From contig CAYSEU010000020.1 of the NCBI GenBank assembly GCA_964430365.1, positions 1-12,945 on the forward strand: a DNA stretch of 12,945 nt. The letters are read 5' to 3'. Under the pieces are notes generated by a model. The model saw only the letters and a program-made list of their open reading frames with translations. It ran no database searches and was not told the DNA's origin. Position 1 is the first letter of the stretch; each line of letters opens with the position of its first letter. The stretch is from JAVEVH01 sp964430365. GTDB taxonomy: Bacteria > Patescibacteriota > Dojkabacteria > SC72. Positions 1-5,860 of the stretch are shown here, piece after piece. The translations under genes and the position numbers were made by a program.

Positions 1-426
1 GTATCCTTAGTTATCATCTTAGATGCATACAAGGAGGGATTCTTAAGATCTAAGACAAGCCTAGTACAAACAATTGGAAGAGCAGCAAGGCATATTGATG
101 GTAGAGTTATTATGTATGCAGACAAGATTACAGAGAGTATGAAATACGCTATTGATGAAACTAATAGGAGAAGAGCGTATCAGGAAGAATACAATATAAA
201 GCACAATATTACACCAGTTGGTATTCAAAAAGATATTAGAGATTCATTAGTAGAACAGGAAGACAAGGTTAAGAGAGGGTTTGATATTGAGGTAGAGAAA
301 CTAAGTGAGAGACAGAAGAAGTTACTTATTAAAGATTTAAGAGCTAAGATGTTACTAGCTGCTGATAACTTACAGTTTGAAAAAGCAGCACAGTTAAGAG
401 ATAGGATAAAGGAATTAAGTCTCTAA
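1..426 (+). CDS. uvrB: UvrABC excinuclease subunit B, C-terminal part (5' end outside window)
   Basis: The frame is open from base 1, so the gene begins upstream; 141 residues are visible. UvrB is the DNA-damage-verifying helicase-like subunit of nucleotide excision repair and loads UvrC. The fragment carries helicase motif VI (QTIGRAAR, residues 23-30), the UvrB-typical stretch YADKIT..M..AIDET.RRR..QE.YN..HNITP, and a C-terminal UVR domain (about 103-139, ending in FEKAAQLRDRIKEL) that binds the matching UVR segment of UvrC. One oddity is that the widely conserved LDADKEGFLR motif reads LDAYKEGFLR here, with Tyr10 in place of Asp. The stop codon overlaps the stop of the convergent methyltransferase gene by 4 bases. 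uvrC lies in the same window. The family is certain; only the fragment is visible. Confidence 0.97.
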   Translation, partial: VSLVIILDAYKEGFLRSKTSLVQTIGRAARHIDGRVIMYADKITESMKYAIDETNRRRAYQEEYNIKHNITPVGIQKDIRDSLVEQEDKVKRGFDIEVEKLSERQKKLLIKDLRAKMLLAADNLQFEKAAQLRDRIKELSL

Positions 427-1022
427 CCCTTCTTATATATCATTAAATTAGAAAATACCCCTGGTATATACCAGAACCTTTTAGTTTTAGCATTACTAAA
501 ACCTTTAAACTTTAACCAAGCATCATCACTAAAGTAATTAACACCTACTCCCTTTATCTGTTTTTTATTATTAAAATCTCTAATTTGCCACTTATACTGC
601 TTTATATGTGGCTCTATATTAGTATTAATACAAGGTACTACTATACAGTATGATTTACTAACCCTATCTATTTCTGAAATCATATTACAAAGTTTTTCAA
701 TTGGTTCTATATGCTCTAATACACCCATAGAGATTACAAAATCAAAACTATTATCTTTAAATTCTAATTCCTCTGCATCACCTTTGATAAAGGTTACATT
801 CTTTTGTTCTATTTTATAGTCATCTATATCTATACCCGTAATAGATACATTCTCTCTATCACCAACAAAATGTATAAAGTCCTTACCTGTAGCACAACCT
901 ACATCAAGTAGAGAAAACTTTTTCTCTAAATCTAAATCCATTGTATTACAGATGATATTAAATCTTCTGTTTTTAAAATAGCTACTTAGTGATGTACCCC
1001 ACCAAAATTCTTGAAAAGACAT
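423..1022 (-). CDS. Class I SAM-dependent methyltransferase (Methyltransf_11 type)
   Basis: This 199-residue protein has the Rossmann methyltransferase motifs in order: motif I LLDVGCATGKDF (about 38-49), the acidic end of strand 2 in GIDID (63-67), GDAEEL (81-86) and motif IV/post-I FDFVISMGVLEH (93-104). This is the pattern of small SAM-dependent methyltransferases like those acting on quinones, lipids, sugars or small metabolites. The substrate cannot be read from sequence. The C-terminal third (from about 125) is not conserved in a way I recognise. There is no membrane segment, so it is probably cytosolic. It lies on the opposite strand to uvrB and overlaps its end by 4 bases. It is cut off from the upstream RRM gene by an intrinsic terminator, so it probably has its own promoter. 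No Shine-Dalgarno site precedes the ATG. Confidence 0.88.
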   Translation of the reverse strand: MSFQEFWWGTSLSSYFKNRRFNIICNTMDLDLEKKFSLLDVGCATGKDFIHFVGDRENVSITGIDIDDYKIEQKNVTFIKGDAEELEFKDNSFDFVISMGVLEHIEPIEKLCNMISEIDRVSKSYCIVVPCINTNIEPHIKQYKWQIRDFNNKKQIKGVGVNYFSDDAWLKFKGFSNAKTKRFWYIPGVFSNLMIYKKG

Positions 1023-1052
1023 ACAGTAAATATTTATATATTAATATATGTA

Positions 1053-1058
1053 AGTATA
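1053..1058 (-). promoter_or_regulatory. Possible extended -10 promoter for the methyltransferase gene
   Basis: On the minus strand TGaTATACT is an extended -10 match. It sits between the terminator of the RRM gene and the methyltransferase ATG at 1022, leaving a predicted leader of roughly 20-25 bases of almost pure A/T. No convincing -35 box is visible, and such hexamers arise easily in AT-rich DNA. Confidence 0.35.
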
Positions 1059-1073
1059 TCAGTAATTAGAAGT

Positions 1074-1111
1074 TAAAAAAATAAAAGAGCTGAGGGTTTA
1101 GCTCAGCTCTT
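1074..1111 (-). terminator. Intrinsic (Rho-independent) terminator after the RRM gene
   Basis: A perfect 10-bp stem (AAGAGCTGAG at 1085-1094 with CTCAGCTCTT at 1102-1111) closes a 7-base loop. Read on the minus strand it is followed by a T-rich tract (complement of 1075-1086). It starts about 27 bases after the RRM gene stop codon. It is the only well-formed intrinsic terminator I see in the window. Confidence 0.88.
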
Positions 1112-1137
1112 ATTGATTTCAATATGTTTAATACTGA

Positions 1138-1431
1138 TTATCTGTAGAAGTCATCTCTTCTTCCACCTCTATCACTATGCTCTTTTGGAGGTCTAGCAAT
1201 AGAAACGTTGATAGCTCTACCATCTAACTCTTTCTCGTTTAACTGCTCAATTGCTTGCTCAGCTAACTCGTCTGTAGCCATTGTTACAAAACCAAATCCT
1301 TTGGATCTGTTCTTGAATTTGTCTACAATAACCTTTGCCTCTACTACCTCTCCTACTGTGGAGAAGAACTCTGACAAAGACTCATCTGTGGTCTCCCATG
1401 AAAGGTTTCCAACAAAAAGTTTGTTATTCAT
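1138..1431 (-). CDS. RNA-binding protein with a single RRM domain
   Basis: This 97-residue protein is one RNA recognition motif plus a short charged tail. RNP2 is LFVGNL (5-10) and RNP1 is KGFGFVTM (44-51); both hold the aromatic residues that stack on RNA bases. The tail (81-97) is Arg/Gly/Asp rich, with RGGRRD, as in the small glycine-rich RRM proteins of cyanobacteria and other bacteria, which are often cold-induced. Likely role: a cytosolic RNA chaperone or mRNA-binding protein (inference). The frame continues upstream to a GTG at 1473, but that would add 14 residues unlike any RRM start; the ATG at 1431, directly before NNKLFVGNL, is the natural start. No Shine-Dalgarno site precedes it, only an A/T-rich leader. 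An intrinsic terminator follows. It may be co-transcribed with the two genes upstream or use the promoter at 1538-1543. Confidence 0.93.
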   Translation of the reverse strand: MNNKLFVGNLSWETTDESLSEFFSTVGEVVEAKVIVDKFKNRSKGFGFVTMATDELAEQAIEQLNEKELDGRAINVSIARPPKEHSDRGGRRDDFYR

Positions 1432-1459
1432 TCTATTAAATAAATAATAATTAAAAAGA

Positions 1460-1528
1460 CTACGGATAAGCACACTTTTGAAGGTAACCTACACAGGGCA
1501 TTAAAAACTTTAACACCTTTCTTAACAT
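1460..1528 (-). CDS. Possible 22-codon leader peptide upstream of the RRM gene
   Basis: A short frame opens with an ATG nine bases after the TATAAT at 1543-1538, the same -10 to ATG geometry seen before several real genes here. It ends at a TAG 28 bases before the RRM start and is in a different frame from it. The predicted peptide starts MLRKVLKFLMP and has a basic, hydrophobic character with two cysteines. It could be a leader peptide, an uncharacterised small protein, or chance. There is no homology evidence. Confidence 0.25.
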   Translation of the reverse strand: MLRKVLKFLMPCVGYLQKCAYP

Positions 1529-1537
1529 AGACCTTTC

Positions 1538-1543
1538 ATTATA
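1538..1543 (-). promoter_or_regulatory. -10 box (TATAAT) upstream of the RRM gene
   Basis: A consensus TATAAT on the minus strand lies in the 137-base gap between the metallopeptidase stop and the RRM start. A poor -35 candidate (TTCCAT) is 16 bases further upstream. Transcription would start near 1531, giving the RRM mRNA a leader of about 100 bases. That leader contains the possible 22-codon frame and a small palindrome, AGGTTACCT (about 1482-1490). Confidence 0.5.
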
Positions 1544-1568
1544 TCATACCTTTAAATAAATGGAAGTA

Positions 1569-2552
1569 TTAATTAGAAATGTTGTTTACTGATCTATATA
1601 ATTTCATTGATTTACCAACAATATACTTCTGCATCATTTTAGCAACCTCTGGATCATTTCTTTCTCTCATCAAGCTATATAGTAATGACATATCAATAGA
1701 TAAATCGCTATCTACACCAACTAATTTATCAATCTCTTTTTTAAAGTTCTCCCTATTCTTATTAATACTCCAAAATACTCTTAGGTATCTTAACTCTATT
1801 GCTAAATCAAACGGTTTAAATAACTCCATTAATGTAATATTCCTACTATCTAGATTCACTATAGTACCATTCCATTTCTCAAATTTCTGATTCTTTTTAA
1901 ACTCTTCCCATACAGCACCTAAAAGCTCATATCCCTTCTCTTTCTGATATCCCTCTATCTCATTTTCTAAATCATCAATCTTTAATATCTTTTTAATATC
2001 ATCTTCAACACTTTTAGCATTGCCCTCTTTAAATAGGTAAACACTTACTAAGTGGTTAATTTCCCTCTCATCCAAGTTCCTCTCCTTTACCCTCCTTATC
2101 AAGTATTCCGTAGCATACAAATACCCAGGTTCTGTATTGTTAATAGCCCTATACTCCTGTATCAACTGATTAAACTCAGTACTTTGGATATATGATGCTC
2201 CTTTAGTAATTACTAAGGTACTAAGCTCTGTAAGAGCTTCGTTAGGAGATACTGTAAACATATCAGTTTGAATTCCAGTTCTCTCATCCTCTTGACCTCT
2301 GTTCCTATGCGAGATTAGATGTACTAATTCATGATTTAATTTGTGGGTTATAACATTATCAGTAAGATACAGTGTCTCTGTATCAACATCGTATGCACAT
2401 TTATCCTTTGGATATGAGATATTTACATCTCTTAGACGCTCCTTAACCTCAACAAGATTTTCATAGCTATTCTTACTAACCCAATCTATTAGTAATGTAC
2501 TATCTATTTTAGAATCTCCTTCGGTTTTAGGAATATTAAACTCCTCTGACAT
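1569..2552 (-). CDS. Putative zinc metallopeptidase-like protein with an HExxH motif
   Basis: This 327-residue protein has no signal peptide or membrane segment. The sequence LNHELVHLISH (72-82) contains HELVH (74-78), the HExxH zinc site of metallopeptidases. About 30 residues on, NEALTEL (104-110) sits in a predicted helix and offers Glu105 or Glu109 as the third zinc ligand, as in gluzincins. The rest (about 120-327) looks helical and charged and I do not recognise it. I infer a cytosolic peptidase; substrate and family are unknown, and the motif alone could occur by chance, although the hydrophobic context (LNHELVHLISH) is typical. The gene starts 3 bases after the stop of the NodB-like/glutaredoxin gene and has a good Shine-Dalgarno site, so the two form one operon. 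No terminator separates it from the RRM gene downstream. Confidence 0.68.
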   Translation of the reverse strand: MSEEFNIPKTEGDSKIDSTLLIDWVSKNSYENLVEVKERLRDVNISYPKDKCAYDVDTETLYLTDNVITHKLNHELVHLISHRNRGQEDERTGIQTDMFTVSPNEALTELSTLVITKGASYIQSTEFNQLIQEYRAINNTEPGYLYATEYLIRRVKERNLDEREINHLVSVYLFKEGNAKSVEDDIKKILKIDDLENEIEGYQKEKGYELLGAVWEEFKKNQKFEKWNGTIVNLDSRNITLMELFKPFDLAIELRYLRVFWSINKNRENFKKEIDKLVGVDSDLSIDMSLLYSLMRERNDPEVAKMMQKYIVGKSMKLYRSVNNISN

Positions 2553-2555
2553 ATT

Positions 2556-3791
2556 CTATCCTTCTATTATCTCTTCAATTATCTCCTCTATATTATCATT
2601 AAAACCAGAAAATACCCTATCGCCTATAAATATGATTGGGTAATATTCAAAGGATGGAGACTCTCCCTCACTTACATTAAATCCCTGTCTATACTCCCCA
2701 AGCTTTGTAGAATAATCCGAATCTGTATTTAAATATTGAGTATACTCATATCCCATCTTTTCAAAAAATGCTAACGCCTCTATACACATAGGACCTGTAC
2801 CATTATGAAAAATTACTAACTCTTCTGTACTTACTTCCTCCTGCGGATCTACACTCTCAGAAATATCCTCTACAGCACAGGGATTACTAATATTTTCCTC
2901 TTCATCTAAAGGAACAGCAGGATGTGGTGTCTCATACTGTACTTCCCTATTACTTGGTATATCAGTAAAAGCCATACTACTATCTATCTCACCAAAGGTA
3001 TCTAAATCTACCCAATCTATATCTGACTGATCAAAGAATTTTAAATATACATCATTCCAAGATCTCTTTAGCCCTCCTATATATGTATGTGATACTGGAG
3101 ATATCTTTTCATACTTTAGTGCCCCAAAAAGTTCTTTTTCAAAGTCTGAAGCCACTCCTTCTCTGGCCCAATAGCTATAGTCACACAAACTACCTGTACC
3201 CCAGTTTTGGGAATCCACGTTAGATACAGAAAATATCTTTACATCATATTCTAATGGTTTATATATTGTAGCCTTTGCACCTGTTGTACCCCTTGCAAAC
3301 ACATAATCTATACCTAATTCTTGTGCTGCTTTAACAGTATTTTCGTCATATGCGAAATATCTAGATCCAAATATCTTAATATCAATACCCGTACATGAGA
3401 AAATCTTTTCCTTAGTATCTTTCATTGTAGCTAGTTGCTCCTCATATGGAACATCCCAAAAGGGTTTAGAGGAATTTACTCCAGCTAGCTGGATATCATG
3501 ATATTTCAAAAGTGTATTAACTACTTCACAATTCTCTACTACAAAATCTGCACTAACTATTAATACCCCCGGTATATCTCTTTCCTTAATATCATTTACA
3601 AAGTTAACCAAACCCTCTGTTCCTTCAAATTCAATCATTAACATTAAAGCCTGAGTAGAAGAATCCTCCTTTTGTTTAGGAATTTCTAAATCTTTTTTAA
3701 ACCAATCACAATTCCCTAATACTATTCCTACAATTATTGCAAAAAGAAAAATACCACTAAAAAGGATTAAATATACATATTTTTTACTCAT
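2556..3791 (-). CDS. Membrane-anchored polysaccharide deacetylase-like (NodB fold) protein fused to a glutaredoxin-like domain
   Basis: This 411-residue protein begins with an N-terminal membrane anchor (about 5-25). Residues 45-265 follow the NodB/CE4 layout: strand ALMLMIEFEG (48-57), a central helix-strand region ending in DIQLAGVNSSKPF (99-111), PYEEQL (115-120), TGIDIKIFGSRYFAYDEN (134-151) and AQELGIDYVFARG (156-168). The expected metal and catalytic residues are absent: TFDDG reads IEFEG, and the HxxxH region is VNSSK. An acidic, Pro-rich linker (about 266-320) leads to a glutaredoxin-like domain (322-405) with VIFHNGTGPMC and the cis-Pro region YYPIIFIGDRVFSGF. In its C-x-x-C position only Cys336 remains, with Gly333 replacing the nucleophilic Cys. 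The domains probably lie outside the membrane and may bind rather than catalyse (inference). It is the first gene of an operon with the metallopeptidase-like gene. Confidence 0.72.
   Translation of the reverse strand: MSKKYVYLILFSGIFLFAIIVGIVLGNCDWFKKDLEIPKQKEDSSTQALMLMIEFEGTEGLVNFVNDIKERDIPGVLIVSADFVVENCEVVNTLLKYHDIQLAGVNSSKPFWDVPYEEQLATMKDTKEKIFSCTGIDIKIFGSRYFAYDENTVKAAQELGIDYVFARGTTGAKATIYKPLEYDVKIFSVSNVDSQNWGTGSLCDYSYWAREGVASDFEKELFGALKYEKISPVSHTYIGGLKRSWNDVYLKFFDQSDIDWVDLDTFGEIDSSMAFTDIPSNREVQYETPHPAVPLDEEENISNPCAVEDISESVDPQEEVSTEELVIFHNGTGPMCIEALAFFEKMGYEYTQYLNTDSDYSTKLGEYRQGFNVSEGESPSFEYYPIIFIGDRVFSGFNDNIEEIIEEIIEG
2559..2565 (-). promoter_or_regulatory. Ribosome binding site of the metallopeptidase-like gene
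   Basis: AGAAGGA lies 6 bases before the ATG at 2552, within the last codons of the upstream gene. It is the clearest Shine-Dalgarno site in the window, at an internal operon position, and it fixes the start. It contrasts with the promoter-proximal genes, which lack one. Confidence 0.7.
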
Positions 3792-3808
3792 GGGTATTAA
3801 AAAAACAT

Positions 3809-3814
3809 ATTATA
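3809..3814 (-). promoter_or_regulatory. -10 box of the NodB-like/glutaredoxin operon
   Basis: A consensus TATAAT on the minus strand lies 17 bases before the ATG at 3791, predicting a leader of about 10 bases without a Shine-Dalgarno site. It overlaps a small inverted repeat (TATAC...GTATA, 3811-3826). No clear -35 box is visible. The gap is shared with the divergent NAD kinase promoter. Confidence 0.55.
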
Positions 3815-3849
3815 CTTTTTAGTATAACAAAGTTTAAAAACTTTTACTC

Positions 3850-3858
3850 TGGTATAAT
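3850..3858 (+). promoter_or_regulatory. Extended -10 promoter of NAD kinase, probably leaderless
   Basis: TGGTATAAT is a perfect extended -10 element whose last base is only 6 bases before the ATG at 3865. A start site 6-8 bases after the box coincides with the start codon, so the mRNA would be leaderless. The GGGAGG between them touches the ATG directly and is too close to act as a normal Shine-Dalgarno site. No -35 box is needed for this promoter type, and none is visible. Confidence 0.65.
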
Positions 3859-3864
3859 GGGAGG

Positions 3865-4629
3865 ATGCGAATAAAGTATATTTATAATAAGGATGAAAGG
3901 ACAGAAGATTTTTTCAAGTTGATTAAGTCTAAATTCCCACAGATATTGGAAGAAACAAATCCTGAGATATATCTTGTCTCTGGTGGTGATGGTGCAATGC
4001 TACACGCTATACATAAAACAATAGATAGTAATATCCCTTACTTTGGTAAAGCATTAGGGACTTTCAATTTCCTAATGAATAAAATACATAACGATGAGAA
4101 ATTCTTACGAGATCTCTTAGATGATAAAATTAGGTTAGAATATTTCTCTTCTAATGCAATAGCTGTATATTTAGATAATAAAAAAATAGGAGAAGCAGTT
4201 AATGAGATTGTTTTAGGAGAAAGTATAATGGGTTACCATAATTTTAAAATTACTACTCAACATGGGGACTTTAAGAATTTTGAGGTAAAAGGCTCTGGAT
4301 TATGTATAAGTACATCAATAGGTTCTACTGCTTTTAATTTTAATAATGGTGGAAGAATATTACCCTTAGACTCAGATTTACTTTCAATTACAGGTGTTGT
4401 ATGCAATAGATACTTAAATGACATAATAAAATGTCAAGAAATTATATTAGAATCTAATGGAGCTAAAATTTTCCTCTCCAATATTGATTCTGGAAATCTA
4501 GATGTGAATAAAAAGCTAGTTCTTAAGAAAGGGAAATCAATAAAGATAGGGTTTTTAAATAAGCATTCCTTCTTACAAAGAAGAATAGAAATAGGAAATA
4601 GATTTAGGAATAATGGTTGCGGGACATAG
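3865..4629 (+). CDS. nadK: NAD kinase (ATP-NAD kinase)
   Basis: This 254-residue cytosolic enzyme phosphorylates NAD to NADP. Family motifs are in place: SGGDGAML (39-46) with the GGDG loop and catalytic Asp42; ALGTFNFL (63-70), equivalent to GTLGFL; EAVNEIVLG (110-118) with the NE pair that contacts NAD; and GSTAFNFNNGG (153-163), matching the GSTAYxxSxGG motif. It is slightly shorter than typical bacterial NAD kinases (about 270-300 residues), because the N-terminal lobe is compact. The ATG directly follows the promoter. The last six codons and the stop lie antisense on the 3' end of the tRNA-Gln gene. It is monocistronic: the next plus-strand gene follows after the tRNA. Confidence 0.95.
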   Translation: MRIKYIYNKDERTEDFFKLIKSKFPQILEETNPEIYLVSGGDGAMLHAIHKTIDSNIPYFGKALGTFNFLMNKIHNDEKFLRDLLDDKIRLEYFSSNAIAVYLDNKKIGEAVNEIVLGESIMGYHNFKITTQHGDFKNFEVKGSGLCISTSIGSTAFNFNNGGRILPLDSDLLSITGVVCNRYLNDIIKCQEIILESNGAKIFLSNIDSGNLDVNKKLVLKKGKSIKIGFLNKHSFLQRRIEIGNRFRNNGCGT

Positions 4630-4687
4630 ATTCGAACTATGATTCTCGGCTTCAAAGGCCGGTGTCCTACCATTAGACGATCCCGCA
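4614..4687 (-). tRNA. tRNA-Gln (anticodon TTG), CCA encoded
   Basis: On the minus strand the 74 bases fold as a cloverleaf. The acceptor stem is TGCGGGA/TCCCGCA and the D arm is GTC...GAC with GG in the loop. The anticodon arm has loop CTTTGAA, placing TTG (complement of 4653-4655) at 34-36. The T arm is CATAG-TTCGAAT-CTATG, followed by discriminator A and an encoded CCA. The anticodon stem has four good pairs and a C-A mismatch at the 27-43 position. It reads CAA codons for glutamine. The 3' end overlaps the NAD kinase coding sequence by 16 bases in antisense, so the kinase stop codon lies within the T arm. Confidence 0.95.
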
Positions 4688-4697
4688 GAAACGAATA

Positions 4698-4703
4698 ATT
4701 ATA
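4698..4703 (-). promoter_or_regulatory. -10 box of the tRNA-Gln gene
   Basis: A consensus TATAAT on the minus strand ends 10 bases before the mature tRNA 5' end at 4687, predicting a 5' leader of only a few bases. Weak -35 candidates (TTCAAT or TTTCAA) lie 17-18 bases upstream. The position relative to a firmly identified RNA gene makes this box credible. Confidence 0.62.
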
Positions 4704-4721
4704 CTATACAAGATATATTAA

Positions 4722-4750
4722 TTGAAATATTTGTATATTCATATTAATCT
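4722..4750 (+). promoter_or_regulatory. Possible promoter of the basic-tailed membrane protein gene
   Basis: TTGAAA (4722-4727) is followed after 17 bases by TAATCT (4745-4750), ending 9 bases before the ATG at 4760. That spacing would give a nearly leaderless mRNA. The -10 match is poor and the region is almost entirely A/T, so the exact boxes are uncertain. No Shine-Dalgarno site is present. Confidence 0.35.
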
Positions 4751-4759
4751 TGTATATAT

Positions 4760-5860
4760 ATGAAAAAAGGTAAAGTTAAACAAGCTAGTAGAGTAAGAAT
4801 GTCTATAAAGGGAAACAGTAAGCCTGTTTTAAGAAGAAAACCAAAGTTTAAGATATCATCCCTTTTTAAAAGGAAAAGAAACAAAAATAAATACTCTACT
4901 GCAAAAAAAAGAAGTAGTAAGAATTTAAAATATATATTACTACCTCTTTCCTTTATACTTTTCTCTTCCTTTGTGTTTTTCTCTATTAAGTTTGTTCTCT
5001 CACTTAGAGAAAGTGCCTTTGGAGAAAAAGAAGGGGAGATTGGACAAGTAATGGGATTAGAAGAAATCCCTACTGTTGCTGGTTCCCAATTTATATTTCA
5101 AGATAGAATGGACGATTCCACTGTTAAAGATTTCCTCTCACAGGGTAACTCTGCATACAGGTTACCTGAAGATACTACAATAGAAGAGGTAGAGGCCTAC
5201 TATTTGGAAGTCATGCCAGATTTAGGATGGCAGTTTGTACAAAGTGTACCTTTGGGAAGCCCAGATAAGAAGTATGGACAGTATTGGGTTAAAGAAGATA
5301 CAGGACTAAGAATATATTCCAAATTTAAAGATGTCTGGTATGAAAGTATTACAGTAGAGGATGCTCAAAGTGCATTAGCTAACTTAGTTAAAGAGGAAAT
5401 AGAAAGAGAGATGTTAATGGCAAGTAGCGAAAAACAGGATTTGCTTCCAGATTATCCTTGGAGAATACAAGTACCAAAAGAGTATATTATCAAATACTCT
5501 CCTACAGATATGAAAGACTTAAGAGCAGTATCTTTTCAAAAAATTGGAAGTGAAGATATTGTAGAAATATTTCCAGTAGGTTATTGGAAGGCGAAGGAGT
5601 TAGATTTTATACTAAATGATTATTGTGAATTAAAAAGTACAGAAGAAATTAAATATGGGGTATTAAATAGCGTACCTATATCCTTTAGAGATACCATAGG
5701 ATTAAAATCTACATTACAAAAAAATGAAGATATCTTAGTAGCATATACAGTACCAAATACATACAATGCTATTGTGTATGTTATATCAGCAAACAATGAA
5801 GTTAACCCTCTATTAGAGTACCTTATTGAAAATATTAAACCTATGGGAGCTAAAGAGTAG
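4760..5860 (+). CDS. Single-pass membrane protein with a highly basic N-terminal tail, function unknown
   Basis: I do not recognise this 366-residue protein. Residues 1-57 hold 24 Lys/Arg and no acidic residue, then comes one hydrophobic segment (about 57-80), then an external region of about 285 residues: a type II (N-in) membrane protein. The tail could touch nucleic acid, ribosomes or acidic lipid (inference). The external part appears to contain two similar-sized modules. The first (about 110-200) has TIEEVEAYYLEVMPDLGWQF and YGQYWVKEDTGLRIYSK, a form often seen in secreted alpha/beta proteins of unknown function. The second (about 225-362) starts near DYPWRIQVPKEYIIKYSP and ends in a helix. 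No catalytic motif is visible. Its end overlaps the convergent uvrC stop by 11 bases. Confidence 0.85.
   Translation: MKKGKVKQASRVRMSIKGNSKPVLRRKPKFKISSLFKRKRNKNKYSTAKKRSSKNLKYILLPLSFILFSSFVFFSIKFVLSLRESAFGEKEGEIGQVMGLEEIPTVAGSQFIFQDRMDDSTVKDFLSQGNSAYRLPEDTTIEEVEAYYLEVMPDLGWQFVQSVPLGSPDKKYGQYWVKEDTGLRIYSKFKDVWYESITVEDAQSALANLVKEEIEREMLMASSEKQDLLPDYPWRIQVPKEYIIKYSPTDMKDLRAVSFQKIGSEDIVEIFPVGYWKAKELDFILNDYCELKSTEEIKYGVLNSVPISFRDTIGLKSTLQKNEDILVAYTVPNTYNAIVYVISANNEVNPLLEYLIENIKPMGAKE

Noticed and set aside
1432..1473. Longer RRM protein starting at a GTG at 1473 (14 extra residues)
   Set aside because: The added residues are unlike RRM starts and run through the A/T-rich leader; ATG 1431 right before NNKLFVGNL is the natural start.
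3811..3826. Inverted repeat TATAC...GTATA between the divergent promoters as an operator
   Set aside because: Only 5 bp of A/T-rich stem around a T-run; such repeats are expected by chance and overlap the -10 region. No second copy was seen.
5850..5860. Terminator between the convergent membrane-protein gene and uvrC
   Set aside because: The two stops overlap by 11 bases and I found no stem-loop with a T-run on either side; convergent transcription may simply collide here.
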